From Sphingomonas folli (GTDB lineage Bacteria; Pseudomonadota; Alphaproteobacteria; Sphingomonadales; Sphingomonadaceae), in the NCBI RefSeq assembly GCF_019429525.1, contig NZ_JAHXZL010000009.1:1-64000 (forward strand): a stretch of 64,000 nt of DNA, read 5' to 3'. A model generated the notes under the pieces. The model was not told the DNA's origin. It worked only from the letters and a program-made list of their open reading frames with translations, and made no database searches. Position 1 is the stretch's first letter. Each line of letters opens with the position of its first letter. The position numbers were made by a program, and so were the translations under genes. Below, in pieces: positions 1-9,343 of the stretch.

Positions 1-271
1 AAACCGGACAACCGCCCATCCCCCGTATCCCTACCGGGGAGAACAGCGTCCTTCCTATCTGACGACCGACCAAGCAACGCTGCCTCAGCAGCCCGCCCCG
101 TCCGGTGACGACGCATATATGCAGCACGCACAAATGGGTCAAACACTTTTTGCAATTTTATGTCGCGGCGCCGGTAAGCACTTATAAACACGCGGCTTTT
201 ACGCACCATACCGGTGCGGGGCGCGGCGACTCACGCTCGCGGCCGAATCGTCGCTCTCGCTGCGCCGTCGG
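1..271. other. left-edge non-coding stretch with AT-rich patch
   Basis: No convincing gene is seen here. The stretch from about 120 to 205 is clearly richer in A and T than its surroundings, with runs such as CACTTTTTGCAATTTTATG and CTTATAAACACG. It lies downstream of the leftward CBS gene, so it may hold the control region of a gene beyond the left edge. A 61-codon open frame at 105-290 has no ribosome binding site and no recognisable protein. Confidence 0.4.
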
Positions 272-700
272 TCAGACCTGCTGGATATAGTCGCGCATCG
301 CCGCGGCCTCGGCCTCGATCCGTTCGATGCGATATTTGACCAGGTCGCCGATCGAGACGATCCCGCGCAGCGCGCCGTCCTCGATCACGGGGAGGTGGCG
401 GATGCGCCGCTGCGTCATCAGCGACAGCGCGGCGAGTACCGGGTCCGCCGGCGCCGCGGTCACCGCGGGCGCGGTCATCACCGCGTCCACGCGCGCCTGG
501 AGCACCCCGCTGTCGCCGCCGGCGAGCAGCCGCACCACGTCGCGCTCGGAGAACATGCCGCGCACCGCACCCGCCTCGACCACCGGCAGCGCGCCGATCC
601 GGTGCTCCGCCAGCAGCGCGATCGCGCGCGCCACCGTCGTCTCGGGACTGACGGCGACGAGCGCGGCGCCCTTGCCGCGCAGGATGGCTGCGATGGTCAT
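272..700 (-). CDS. CBS-domain pair protein
   Basis: A 142-residue soluble protein that is almost entirely two CBS domains, at about residues 8-63 and 70-128. Such pairs bind adenine nucleotides or related ligands and act as energy or redox sensors for partner proteins. Both repeats show the family pattern of a hydrophobic strand followed by LPVV/LPVIEDG and a GxxSxxDxV turn (MFSERDVVRLL, GIVSIGDLVKY). A strong ribosome binding site (GGAGGAGAGG) stands just before the ATG. The gene is the last of the leftward series in this part of the window, but a 417-base gap separates it from the DUF4167 gene, so it probably has its own promoter. The partner cannot be inferred. Confidence 0.85.
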   Translation of the reverse strand: MTIAAILRGKGAALVAVSPETTVARAIALLAEHRIGALPVVEAGAVRGMFSERDVVRLLAGGDSGVLQARVDAVMTAPAVTAAPADPVLAALSLMTQRRIRHLPVIEDGALRGIVSIGDLVKYRIERIEAEAAAMRDYIQQV

Positions 701-1117
701 GACCCTCTCCTCCGTCGGTCGGCCCCGACGCGGGTGACCGCTCCTCGCCGCATCATCCTCTCTTCCGGAGGCAATGCAAGCGGCCGGACGAGGCCGGCCC
801 TAGGCGGGGGCACGAAGGTGCGAGCAGGAGGATGCGGGATCGTCGCGCCGCGGCGCGGTGAGGCAGCGCGGGGTCGGTCGCGTCGGCGCTCGTCGGCGAT
901 CGGCCGCGGTGACGTGGGGAGACCGTCCCGGGCGACCCTGACGCCGCCGCGTCTCGTCACGTCGGCGCGGGACCGAACACCCTTACTCCGCGGGCGAGCC
1001 CGGTCGCCTCGTCGCGCGAGACGATCGGCGCCTGCCACCCGTCAGGCGCAGGAACGACGAAGGGCCGGCATCCCCTCGGACACCGGCCCCTCGCGATCAC
1101 CTAAAAGCGCGCGGCGC
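701..1117. other. intergenic stretch, CBS gene to DUF4167 gene
   Basis: No gene is supported here. A 113-codon open frame on the minus strand (697-1038) is an Arg/Pro-rich translation without domain character and looks like a GC-driven artefact. The right end holds the hairpin listed separately at 1061-1090. The left end holds the ribosome binding site of the CBS gene. Confidence 0.5.
1061..1090 (-). terminator. GC-rich hairpin after the DUF4167 gene
   Basis: GGGCCGG at 1062-1068 pairs with CCGGCCC at 1083-1089, about 30 bases after the stop codon of the leftward DUF4167 gene. There is no T tract, so it may stabilise the 3' end or assist Rho rather than act as a classical intrinsic terminator. 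Confidence 0.4.
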
Positions 1118-1945
1118 TCACTCGGCCGGCGAGGCCTCCGCGGCGGCGCGGACGCGACGGCGGCGCGGCTTCGCGACGGGCTCGTCGCCCTCCACCGGCT
1201 CGGCCGGCGCCCCGAGCGCGGGTGGCAGCCGGTCGATGCCGAGCTCGGGCTCGCGCTCGTCCCGCGCGCCGTTCACCGCGGCCTCGACCGCCGCCTCGTC
1301 GCGCGGCTTGCGCGCGCGGCGACGACGCGGCGCGCCCTCGTCCCCCTCGCCCGCGGCGAGGTCGTTCGCCGGCGCGGCGGTCTCACGCGGTGTCGCGTCC
1401 ATCTCGGCGGCCTCGCGCTGCGGGCGGCGCTCGTCGCGGCGACTCTCGCGGCGCGGCTCGCCCTGGTCGCGCGCCTCGCGGCGACCCTCATCGCGACGCC
1501 CGTCGTCACGGCGCCCCTCGTCGCGGCGCCCCTCCTCGCGACGGTTACCGTCGCGCTCGCGGCGCGGCTCGATCTCGCTGAGACGCTGCTGCTCGTCGGC
1601 GCGGATCGGCTCACCCTCGTCGCCGAAATCGTCGGCGTCGTCGAAGCCGTCGAAATCGTCGCGCTGGCGACGCTGATAGGGCTGGTCGTCGGAGCGGCCG
1701 CGCTGGTCGGCGAGCACCCGGAAATAATGGTCCGCGAACTGGAGATAATATTCGGTGTTGACGCGGTCGCCGGCCATCTGCGCGTCGCGCGCCATGTTGC
1801 GGTACTTCTCGTGCAGCTGCGCCGCGTTGCCGCGTGCGCGGCTGTCGATCCGATTGCCGCTGTCACGCTGCCCCTGGCCGCCGCCACCCTGACGCTGGCC
1901 ACCACCACGGCCGCGACGGCGACCGTTCTGACGGTTGTTGATCAA
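1118..1945 (-). CDS. DUF4167 (putative RNA-binding) protein
   Basis: A 275-residue protein with the alphaproteobacterial DUF4167 domain at the N-terminus (about residues 3-80). The domain has a Gly/Arg-rich start, then the conserved stretch containing NAAQLHEKYRNMARDAQ and NTEYYLQFADHYFRVL. The remainder is highly charged and low in complexity. It includes a run of RRDEG-like pentapeptides around residues 140-165 and a basic tail (PRRRRVRA). The preferred start is TTG at 1945, because GAGGAC sits seven bases before it and the domain begins directly after it. The upstream in-frame extension (to 2269) is Cys-rich, unlike the family and probably not translated. The domain is often annotated as RNA-binding but its role is not established. 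It follows prmC on the same strand. Confidence 0.85.
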   Translation of the reverse strand: MINNRQNGRRRGRGGGQRQGGGGQGQRDSGNRIDSRARGNAAQLHEKYRNMARDAQMAGDRVNTEYYLQFADHYFRVLADQRGRSDDQPYQRRQRDDFDGFDDADDFGDEGEPIRADEQQRLSEIEPRRERDGNRREEGRRDEGRRDDGRRDEGRREARDQGEPRRESRRDERRPQREAAEMDATPRETAAPANDLAAGEGDEGAPRRRRARKPRDEAAVEAAVNGARDEREPELGIDRLPPALGAPAEPVEGDEPVAKPRRRRVRAAAEASPAE

Positions 1946-2171
1946 ATCACTGTCCTCGTCCTGGAACCAAAACCGGCACTTGCTCCCGATGCAACGGGTT
2001 GCAGTCGTTCCCCGGCGCCGCGTGTGCCGAGCACCGCAGGCCTGCCATGCCGCCGGACTGCAGCGGCTGATGACGAAGGGAGGGCCGTGCGCCCATCCAA
2101 CACAACGAATGTCGTTGAGTTCGCGTGCCCCGACGCAGTCTGTAACGGCTCGGGCGGCGTTCTCAAAGCGA

Positions 2172-2199
2172 AATATGGGCGCGCGCCGCCCCGAATCAA
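2172..2199 (-). promoter_or_regulatory. possible promoter of the DUF4167 gene
   Basis: On the minus strand TTGATT (2199-2194) is followed after 16 bases by CATATT (2177-2172), a plausible sigma-70-type pair in an otherwise GC-rich region. It overlaps the prmC stop and would give a leader of about 220 bases. The matches to consensus are only four of six in each box. Confidence 0.3.
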
Positions 2200-3011
2200 G
2201 CCGTGAGGACGAGGCAGCGATCGCGTCCGGCCAGGTCCCGACGCAGCGCCGCGGCGAGCCCGGCGGCACGGAACAGGGCCGCGGCGCTCTCGCCCTGGTC
2301 GGCCCCGATCTCCACGCAGGCGATCCCGCCCGGCGCGAGCAGCCCGGGCAGCTGCGGCGCGATCACGCGATAGTCGTCCAGCCCGTCCTCGCCCGCGAAC
2401 AGCGCGCCCGCGGGCTCGTAGCACCGCACCTCGTCGGGCAGCGCGGCGTCGGTCGCGACGTACGGCGGGTTGGCGAGCACCAGGTCGAAGCGCTCGGTGA
2501 TCCCTGCGCCCCAGTCGCCGCGCGCGAACACGGCGCGGCGCGTCAGCCCCAGCGCGTCGGCGTTGGCGCGCGCCTGGTCGAGCGCGATGTCGGAACGGTC
2601 GACGCCGAGTCCGGTCGCGCCCGGCCACTCGGCGAGCGCGGCGAGCAGCAGCGTGCCGGGGCCGGTGCCGAGGTCGAGCACGCGCGCCGGCGTCCGCTCG
2701 CCGAGGCAGGCCGAGGCGGCCTCGAGCAGCGTCTCGCTGTCGGGGCGCGGGATCAGCGCGCCGGGGGCGACCGCCAGCTCGATCGTCCAGAAGCCACGGC
2801 GACCGGTGATATAGGCGACCGGCTCGTGCCGCGCGCGGCGCTCGACCAGCGCGGCGAAGCCCGGCGGCGCGTCCCGATCGTCGAGCGTGAGCAGCAGCCG
2901 CTCGCGCGTGATGCCGAGCGCGTGCGCGAGCAGCAGCTCGGCGTCGAGCCGCGGCGTGTCCGAGAAAGCGAAGCGCGCCGCGGCCGCGCGCAGGGCGTCG
3001 CGGGCGGTCAT
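2196..3011 (-). CDS. prmC: peptide chain release factor N5-glutamine methyltransferase
   Basis: PrmC (HemK) methylates the Gln of the GGQ loop of release factors RF1 and RF2 with S-adenosylmethionine in the cytoplasm. The 271 residues have the family layout: a small N-terminal helical domain, the PRPDSE motif (89-94), the SAM-binding DLGTGPGT loop (113-120), and the catalytic NPPY motif (181-184) that holds the substrate Gln. The next upstream gene on this strand is prfA, its substrate, so the pair is functionally linked. The two are separated by an unusually long 567-base spacer. Confidence 0.95.
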   Translation of the reverse strand: MTARDALRAAAARFAFSDTPRLDAELLLAHALGITRERLLLTLDDRDAPPGFAALVERRARHEPVAYITGRRGFWTIELAVAPGALIPRPDSETLLEAASACLGERTPARVLDLGTGPGTLLLAALAEWPGATGLGVDRSDIALDQARANADALGLTRRAVFARGDWGAGITERFDLVLANPPYVATDAALPDEVRCYEPAGALFAGEDGLDDYRVIAPQLPGLLAPGGIACVEIGADQGESAAALFRAAGLAAALRRDLAGRDRCLVLTA

Positions 3012-3578
3012 GCGCGACGGGGTCGGGACATCGGGGCCGCGCCGGCGTGCGGGGGCGCAGAGGGGGAGCGAGCGTGGCGGTGGCGTGCCTCGGCCGGTGG
3101 CGCGGCGTGCTCCCGCGCGGGCAGGAGCCCGGGACGATGGAGCCCAGGGCCATGTCGCGCGACGTGTCCGCCCCGGGGTTCCTGCGTTCGCAGGAACTCA
3201 GGGGTTGGTTCACGCGACGACGCGACGCCGCGAGGAGCAAGATCGTTCACGCGGAGGCACGGGGCCGCGGAGAAGGCGCGGGGGCGGCGCGCGCCGAGCG
3301 ACGCGGCGTCGCGAGGCGATCGGCCGCCGCGCGACCGGGTCCGACACCCCTGCGCCCCCGCGGCTCGGCGCGAGGCCGCCCCGCCCGCCCGGAGGCGACC
3401 ACCTTCGCGTCCTCGCGTCCTCGCGTGCCCCCCCTCGCGCGCTGCTTCGCCCCCAGCGCGCCACCGGGCCCGCGCGACGCCGATCACCCGCCCGTCGCGG
3501 CACCGCGCCGTCACAGCGGAAGACCCGCTCGACCGGCGGCGCTCGGCGCCACCCCGCCGCACGATGCCCGTCGCCGCG
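3012..3578. other. long spacer between prfA and prmC
   Basis: No gene is supported in this spacer, although frames stay open in several phases because of the GC content. It contains REP-like palindromes (listed at 3108-3197). It also has purine-rich and C-rich stretches, for example around 3405-3450, where GCGTCCTC repeats. prfA and prmC are normally adjacent, so this looks like an insertion or an accretion of repeats. Confidence 0.5.
3108..3197. repeat. REP-like palindrome pair (GTGCTCC/CAGGAGC family)
   Basis: A GTGCTCCCGCG...GCAGGAGC unit (3108-3128) is followed by GGAGCCCAGGGCC and then a perfect hairpin, GTTCCTGCG-TT-CGCAGGAAC, at 3178-3197. The same building blocks (GTGCTCC, CAGGAGCCC, GCCCTGGGCTCC) recur at 15981-16069, 30591-30667 and 62378-62454, so this is a dispersed intergenic family. 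Confidence 0.65.
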
Positions 3579-4658
<1,080 letters not shown>

Positions 4659-4663
4659 CGGCC

Positions 4664-4798
4664 AATCCTCCCCGGCACGGGGAGGGGGACCGCGACGCGA
4701 AGCGGCGTGGTGGAGGGGGCTCTCCACGCAGCGCAGCGTTCGCGGAGCCCCCCCTCCACCATGCTGCGCATGGTCCCCCTCCCCGTCCCGGGGAGGAT
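4664..4798. repeat. long hairpin repeat between hisS and prfA
   Basis: An approximately 135-base imperfect palindrome. The outer arms read AATCCTCCCCGGCACGGGG and, in reverse, the matching CCCCGTCCCGGGGAGGAT. They continue with GGGGGACC/GGTCCCCC. An inner hairpin contains GTGGTGGAGGGGGCT paired with AGCCCCCCCTCCACCA. A second copy with the same architecture is at 33745-33882. The element ends five bases from the prfA start codon, so its outer arm supplies the prfA ribosome binding site. Confidence 0.8.
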
Positions 4799-4809
4799 CG
4801 GCAGGGCCC

Positions 4810-6033
4810 TCACGCGAGCGCCTCCTCGGCGCGCGCCACCTCGCCCCGCAGCAGCCGCGCGCGCGTCGTCATCGCCGCGCCATCGTGCCCGAACACCAAT
4901 GTCTCGGCCGGGTCGAGCTTCAGCGCCTTGTCGTAGCGCTTCTTGGGGGAGCCGGTCGCGACCAGCTCGGCCGCCAGCCCGACGCGCCGCAGCGTCGCCA
5001 GCGCAGCGACCGCCGCGCCGCCGGCGCGCTCATCCTCGACCACCACCGCGACGTCGGGCCGCTCCGCCTCGGGCTCCTCCAGCAGCATCGCCAGCCGCTC
5101 CACGCCCGCGGCCCAGCCCACGCCCGCGGTCGCGGGGCCGCCCAGGCTCTCGACCAGCCCGTCGTAGCGCCCGCCCGCCAGCACCGTCCCCTGCGCGCCC
5201 AGCCGGTCGGTGACGAACTCGAACGCGGTGTGCCGGTAATAATCGAGCCCGCGCACCAGCCGCGCGTCGCGCTCCCAGCGCACGCCCGCGGCGTCGAGCC
5301 CGGCGGTCACCGCGTCGAAGAAGGCGCGCGCCTCGTCGGTCAGGTACGCGTCGATGTCGGGCGCGCCGTCGGCGATCGGCCGGTCGCGCGGGTCCTTCGA
5401 ATCGAGGATCCGCAGCGGGTTCTTCTCCAGCCGCGTTAGGCTGTCCTCGCTCAGTTCGCCGCGATGCGCGTCGAAATGCGCCACCAGAGCGGCGCGCCAC
5501 GCCTCGCGCGTCGCCGCGTCGCCGAGCGTGTTGAGCTTGAGCGTCACGCCCCCGGCCACGCCCAGCTCGTGGAGCAGCTGGTCGGCCAGCGTCAGCAGCT
5601 CGACGTCCGCGGCGGGCTCGGGCGCGCCGAGGATCTCGGCGTCGATCTGGTGGAACTGGCGGTAGCGCCCCTTCTGCGGCCGCTCGTAGCGGAACACCGC
5701 GCCCGAGGTGACCAGCTTGAGCGGCGCGTACTGCTGCCAGCCGTTGCCGATATAGGCGCGCGCGATCCCGGCGGTGAACTCGGGGCGCAGCGTCAGCGAG
5801 TCGCCACCCTTGTCGGGGAAAGAGTACATCTCCTTCGACACCACGTCGGTGGTCTCGCCGATCGAGCGCGCGAACACCTGCGTGTCCTCGAACACGGGCA
5901 CCTCGACCCGCTCGAAGCAGTAGAGGCGGCGGACTCGGTCGAAGGCGTCGAGCACGCGCGCGAAACGGCGCTGCTCGCCGCGGAAGATGTCCTGGGTGCC
6001 GCGGACACGGGCGGGTGGCTGGATACGGCTCAT
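4810..6033 (-). CDS. hisS: histidyl-tRNA synthetase
   Basis: This class II synthetase charges tRNA-His. Over 407 residues it shows the N-terminal RGTQDI start, motif 2 with [15 protein letters not shown] and [17 protein letters not shown], the histidine-binding signature around [12 protein letters not shown], motif 3 [13 protein letters not shown], and a C-terminal anticodon-binding domain. It opens the leftward translation block followed by prfA and prmC. Only 53 bases separate its start from a rightward gene, so the two share a short divergent promoter region. Confidence 0.95.
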   Translation of the reverse strand: MSRIQPPARVRGTQDIFRGEQRRFARVLDAFDRVRRLYCFERVEVPVFEDTQVFARSIGETTDVVSKEMYSFPDKGGDSLTLRPEFTAGIARAYIGNGWQQYAPLKLVTSGAVFRYERPQKGRYRQFHQIDAEILGAPEPAADVELLTLADQLLHELGVAGGVTLKLNTLGDAATREAWRAALVAHFDAHRGELSEDSLTRLEKNPLRILDSKDPRDRPIADGAPDIDAYLTDEARAFFDAVTAGLDAAGVRWERDARLVRGLDYYRHTAFEFVTDRLGAQGTVLAGGRYDGLVESLGGPATAGVGWAAGVERLAMLLEEPEAERPDVAVVVEDERAGGAAVAALATLRRVGLAAELVATGSPKKRYDKALKLDPAETLVFGHDGAAMTTRARLLRGEVARAEEALA

Positions 6034-6086
6034 GATGGGTCGGCGTATCTAGGCGAGCGGCCGCGCGAGCGCTAGCCAATCGTCGC

Positions 6087-6770
6087 ATGAGCACCGACCC
6101 GTCGCGCGACTCCGTCGCCCACCCGCTCCCCCCGCGCTGGTGGGGGATCGGCCGCAAGCTGGCGCCGCCGCGCTTCGTCCTGTTCGTGCTGGTGTTCGCG
6201 GGCGCGCTCGCCGCGGCGATCCCGCACCTGGGCAAGGGCCGCGGGGTGATGGCGGCGTTCGACCTCGCCGCGGCGGTGTTCCTGGTCTCGCTGATGCCGC
6301 TGTTCCGCCACGACACGCCCGCGCAGATGCGCCGCGCCTCGCGCGCCAACGACGCCAACCGCGCGCTGCTGCTGGCGGTGACCGGCGCGGTAACGCTGGC
6401 GATCCTGGTCGCGGTCGACTCCGAGCTCAAGGGCAATGAGAGCGGGCCGGGCAAGCTGCTGGTGATCGGCACGCTGGTGCTCGCGTGGCTGTTCTCGAAC
6501 ATGGTCTACGCGCTGCATTATGCGCACCTGTTCTACATGCCGGCCAAGGCGGGGGGCGACTCGAAGGGGATCGACTTCCCCGGCACGAGCGCGCCCGATT
6601 ACTGGGATTTCCTGTATTTCAGCTACACGCTGGGGATGACCTTCCAGACCTCGGACGTGACGGTCGCCTCGGCCACCGTGCGCCGCGTGGTGCTGGGGCA
6701 ATGCCTCGCCGGCTTCGTCTTCAACCTCGGGGTGATCGCCTTCAGCATCAACGTCCTGGGATCGAGCTGA
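6087..6770 (+). CDS. DUF1345-type integral membrane protein
   Basis: A 227-residue protein with about five or six hydrophobic segments, including VLFVLVFAGALAAAIPHL, ALLLAVTGAVTLAILVAV, LLVIGTLVLAWLFSNMVYAL and a C-terminal LGVIAFSINVL. The conserved central part (HYAHLFYMP, then DFPGT and DFLYFSYTLGMTFQTSDV) matches the DUF1345 family, whose role is unknown. That DFLYFSYT...QTSDV stretch resembles the pore region of ion channels, but a channel role is not shown. It is divergent from hisS and followed by the oxidoreductase genes after about 140 bases. Confidence 0.8.
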   Translation: MSTDPSRDSVAHPLPPRWWGIGRKLAPPRFVLFVLVFAGALAAAIPHLGKGRGVMAAFDLAAAVFLVSLMPLFRHDTPAQMRRASRANDANRALLLAVTGAVTLAILVAVDSELKGNESGPGKLLVIGTLVLAWLFSNMVYALHYAHLFYMPAKAGGDSKGIDFPGTSAPDYWDFLYFSYTLGMTFQTSDVTVASATVRRVVLGQCLAGFVFNLGVIAFSINVLGSS

Positions 6771-6868
6771 GCGGGCGGGCCGCGTGGTACCGCTACCTTA
6801 AACGCATTGACGGCGACCGCCCGACGTGGAAACATCCGCCCCAACGACAGATAGGGGTGGGAGAGGAT

Positions 6869-6913
6869 ATGCGCGTCACTCACGGACTCCGTGCGCGCGG
6901 GCCACGGCGATGA
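6869..6913 (+). CDS. possible 14-codon leader peptide coupled to the next gene
   Basis: A GGGAGAGG ribosome binding site precedes an ATG at 6869 that opens a 14-codon frame (MRVTHGLRARGPRR). Its TGA stop overlaps the ATG of the oxidoreductase small subunit (ATGA at 6910-6913). The small-subunit ATG has no good binding site of its own, so translation may be coupled through this mini-frame. It could also be chance in a GC-rich leader. Confidence 0.35.
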   Translation: MRVTHGLRARGPRR

Positions 6914-7467
6914 TCGACCGTCGCGAGGCGCTCGCCGGCGTGGTCGCGGTGTTCGGTGCGAACCTGTTCGCCCCGCTCGCCCGCGCCGCCGCCTATCAGC
7001 CCAACCCGGTGATCAACACGGGGCCGCCCGCCCCCGTCTTCACCGCCGCGCAGCGCGCCGCGGTCGCCGCGCTCAGCGAGCGCGTGCTGCCCACCACCGA
7101 CACGCCCGGCGCGATCGCCGCGGGCGTGCCCGAGTATATCGAGCACATGATGGGCGACTGGGCGGTCGACGACGATCGCGCCACGATCCTGGGCGGCCTG
7201 GCCGCGATCGACGCGCGCAGCATGGCCGATTATAAAGTACCCGCCGCCAAGGCGACCGCGGCGCAGCAGGACGCGCTGCTGACGCTGGCGATGAACGACC
7301 AGCTGACCGGCGGGCTGCCCTTCTTCACCGCGTTCCGCCAGCTCGTCATCTCGGGCTATTACACCTCCGAGGTCGGGATCACGCAGGAGCGGCACTATCT
7401 GCCGGTCCCGGGCGACTATGACGGCGCCTATCCCTATTCCAAGGTCAAGCGCATCTTCTCGTCCTGA
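6910..7467 (+). CDS. gluconate 2-dehydrogenase subunit 3 family protein
   Basis: The 185-residue small, non-catalytic subunit of a membrane or periplasmic GMC-type dehydrogenase. The N-terminus MIDRREALAGVVAVFGANLF has a twin-arginine-like RR followed by a hydrophobic stretch and an Ala-rich cleavage region. This suggests Tat export together with the flavin subunit. The family core is visible as LSERVLPTTDTPGAIAAGVP and the C-terminal PGDYDGAYPYSKVKRIF. The large flavoprotein gene follows after 62 bases. The third, cytochrome c subunit found in many such complexes is absent nearby. Confidence 0.85.
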   Translation: MIDRREALAGVVAVFGANLFAPLARAAAYQPNPVINTGPPAPVFTAAQRAAVAALSERVLPTTDTPGAIAAGVPEYIEHMMGDWAVDDDRATILGGLAAIDARSMADYKVPAAKATAAQQDALLTLAMNDQLTGGLPFFTAFRQLVISGYYTSEVGITQERHYLPVPGDYDGAYPYSKVKRIFSS

Positions 7468-7529
7468 ACCGCGCGGCGGCCAGCGCCGCCCCGGCTTACC
7501 CGACCCTCGATCCCGTGGACTCGCACATC

Positions 7530-9206
7530 ATGGCAGCAACAGATCGCTTCGACGCCATCGTCATCGGCTCCGGCGTCAGCGGCGGCTGGGCCGCCAAGGA
7601 GCTCACCGAGAAGGGGCTGCGAGTCCTGATGGTGGACCGCGGCCGCATGGTCGAGCACGGCGAGGATTATCCCTTCGACGGCAAGCCCGCCTATGAGATA
7701 CCGGCGCGCGACAAGATGCCCGCCGCGCTCGCCAAGCGCGACTATTTCGCGCTCAACGGCTGGGTCTCGCCCGCCACCCAGCCCTTCTTCATCAACGACC
7801 GGCTCAACCCTTACGACTATGACGCGCCCAACAAGTTCAACTGGGTGCGCCCCTCGGTGGTCGGCGGCAAGTCGCTGACCTGGGGCCGGTGGAGCTTCCG
7901 CTGGAGCCCCGCCGACTTCGAGGCGAACAAGCGCGAGGGCGTCGGCACCGACTGGCCGATCCGCTACGACGACGTCGCGCCCTGGTACGAATATGTCGAG
8001 AGGTATATCGGCGTCTCGGGCGGCAAGGAGAACCTGCCCTATCTGCCCGACAGCGAGTTCATGCCGCCCTTCCCGATGAACGTCGCGGAAGTGTGGCTGA
8101 AGGAGCGGCTGGAGCGCGAGTTCCCGGGCCGCAAGCTGATCAACGCGCGGCTCAGCAACATCACCGAGGACAAGCCCGAGCAGAACCGCTCGCGCTGCCA
8201 GAAGCGCGCGCAGTGCAGCCACGGCTGCAGCTTCGGCGCCTATTTCTCGACCCAGGCGGTCACGCTGCCCGCGGCGCGCGCGACCGGCCGGCTGACGCTG
8301 CGCTCGGACACATGGGCGACCAACGTCGAATATGATCCCCAGCGCAAGCGAGTCACCGGGGTGCGGCTGGTCGACGCCAAGACCGGGCGCGCCGAGGTGG
8401 TGCCGGCGCGCATGGTGTTCCTCTGCGCCTCGGCGATGAGCTCGATGCACGTGCTGCTCAACTCGCGCCCGGCCGACAGCCAGCGCAGCTGGTTCCACTC
8501 CAACGGCGCGCTCGGCAGCGGCGTGATGGACCATATCTTCCGAGTCGGCGTCTCGGGCGAGATCCCGGGCATGACCGATCTCGTCGAGTTCGGCCGACGC
8601 CCCGGCGGCGTCTACGTCCCGCGCTTCCGCAACCTCGTCGCCGAGGAGCTGCCGTTCAAGCGCGGCTACGGCTATCAGGGCCAGGCATTCCGCCAGGCCG
8701 CCGCGCCCGAGGGCTTCGGCGCGGGGATGAAGCACGCCATGCGCGAGTATGGCCCGTGGCGCTTCTCGATGGGCGCGTTCGGCGAGTGCCTGCCGTACGA
8801 CGACAATCGCGTCATGCTCAACTTCGACAAGAAAGACCGTTTCGGCACCCCGCTGCTGCGCTTCGACGTGACGTTCCGCGACAATGAGATCAAGATGATG
8901 GACGACGCGCTCGAGCAGGGCCAGCTGATGCTGCGCCAGGCCGGGCTGACCAACGTCACCGGCGGCCGCGGCGCGCACGTGCCCGGTGAGGCGATCCACG
9001 AGATGGGTGGCGCGCGCATGGGGCGCGATCCCGGCACGTCGGTGCTCAACGGCTTCAACCAGGCGCATGACGCGCCCAACCTGTTCGTCACCGACGGGTC
9101 GCAGATGGCGTCGGTGTCGTGCGTCAACCCGTCGCTCACCTTCATGGCGATGACCGCGCGCGCCGCCGACCATGCGGTGAAGCAGATGAAGGCGGGGATG
9201 ATCTGA
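7530..9206 (+). CDS. GMC-family FAD-dependent oxidoreductase
   Basis: The large flavoprotein subunit (558 residues) of a gluconate/sorbitol-dehydrogenase-type enzyme that oxidises a sugar or polyol. The FAD-binding VIGSGVSGGWAAKEL loop is close to the N-terminus. SVVGGKSLTWGRWSFRW is the usual GMC signature. The C-terminal block IHEMGGARMGRDP followed by NLFVTDGSQM and the conserved N-P pair in SCVNPSLTFMAM carries the catalytic His/Asn region. The ATG at 7530 is preferred over a GTG at 7515. The preceding small subunit probably escorts it through the Tat system. The substrate cannot be told from the sequence. Confidence 0.9.
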   Translation: MAATDRFDAIVIGSGVSGGWAAKELTEKGLRVLMVDRGRMVEHGEDYPFDGKPAYEIPARDKMPAALAKRDYFALNGWVSPATQPFFINDRLNPYDYDAPNKFNWVRPSVVGGKSLTWGRWSFRWSPADFEANKREGVGTDWPIRYDDVAPWYEYVERYIGVSGGKENLPYLPDSEFMPPFPMNVAEVWLKERLEREFPGRKLINARLSNITEDKPEQNRSRCQKRAQCSHGCSFGAYFSTQAVTLPAARATGRLTLRSDTWATNVEYDPQRKRVTGVRLVDAKTGRAEVVPARMVFLCASAMSSMHVLLNSRPADSQRSWFHSNGALGSGVMDHIFRVGVSGEIPGMTDLVEFGRRPGGVYVPRFRNLVAEELPFKRGYGYQGQAFRQAAAPEGFGAGMKHAMREYGPWRFSMGAFGECLPYDDNRVMLNFDKKDRFGTPLLRFDVTFRDNEIKMMDDALEQGQLMLRQAGLTNVTGGRGAHVPGEAIHEMGGARMGRDPGTSVLNGFNQAHDAPNLFVTDGSQMASVSCVNPSLTFMAMTARAADHAVKQMKAGMI

Positions 9207-9343
9207 CCGACGCGGGGCGGCCTCGCGCCGTCCCGCGCGGCGAGACCCGTCACCAAGACTGACCTTTTTTCTGGCGAAGGGCTGGACGAGCGCCGCGCGC
9301 GCTCGCTACGCCCGATGTGACAACAGCACATCGGGACGCCGCC

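Noticed and set aside
105..290. 61-codon open frame at the left edge
   Set aside because: No binding site and its end overlaps the CBS gene on the other strand. The His/Thr-rich peptide has no family look.
697..1038. 113-codon minus frame between the CBS and DUF4167 genes
   Set aside because: No ribosome binding site, no family features, Arg-rich.
1946..2269. 108-residue N-terminal extension of the DUF4167 protein
   Set aside because: Cys-rich and unlike the family. The TTG at 1945 has a good binding site and directly precedes the domain.
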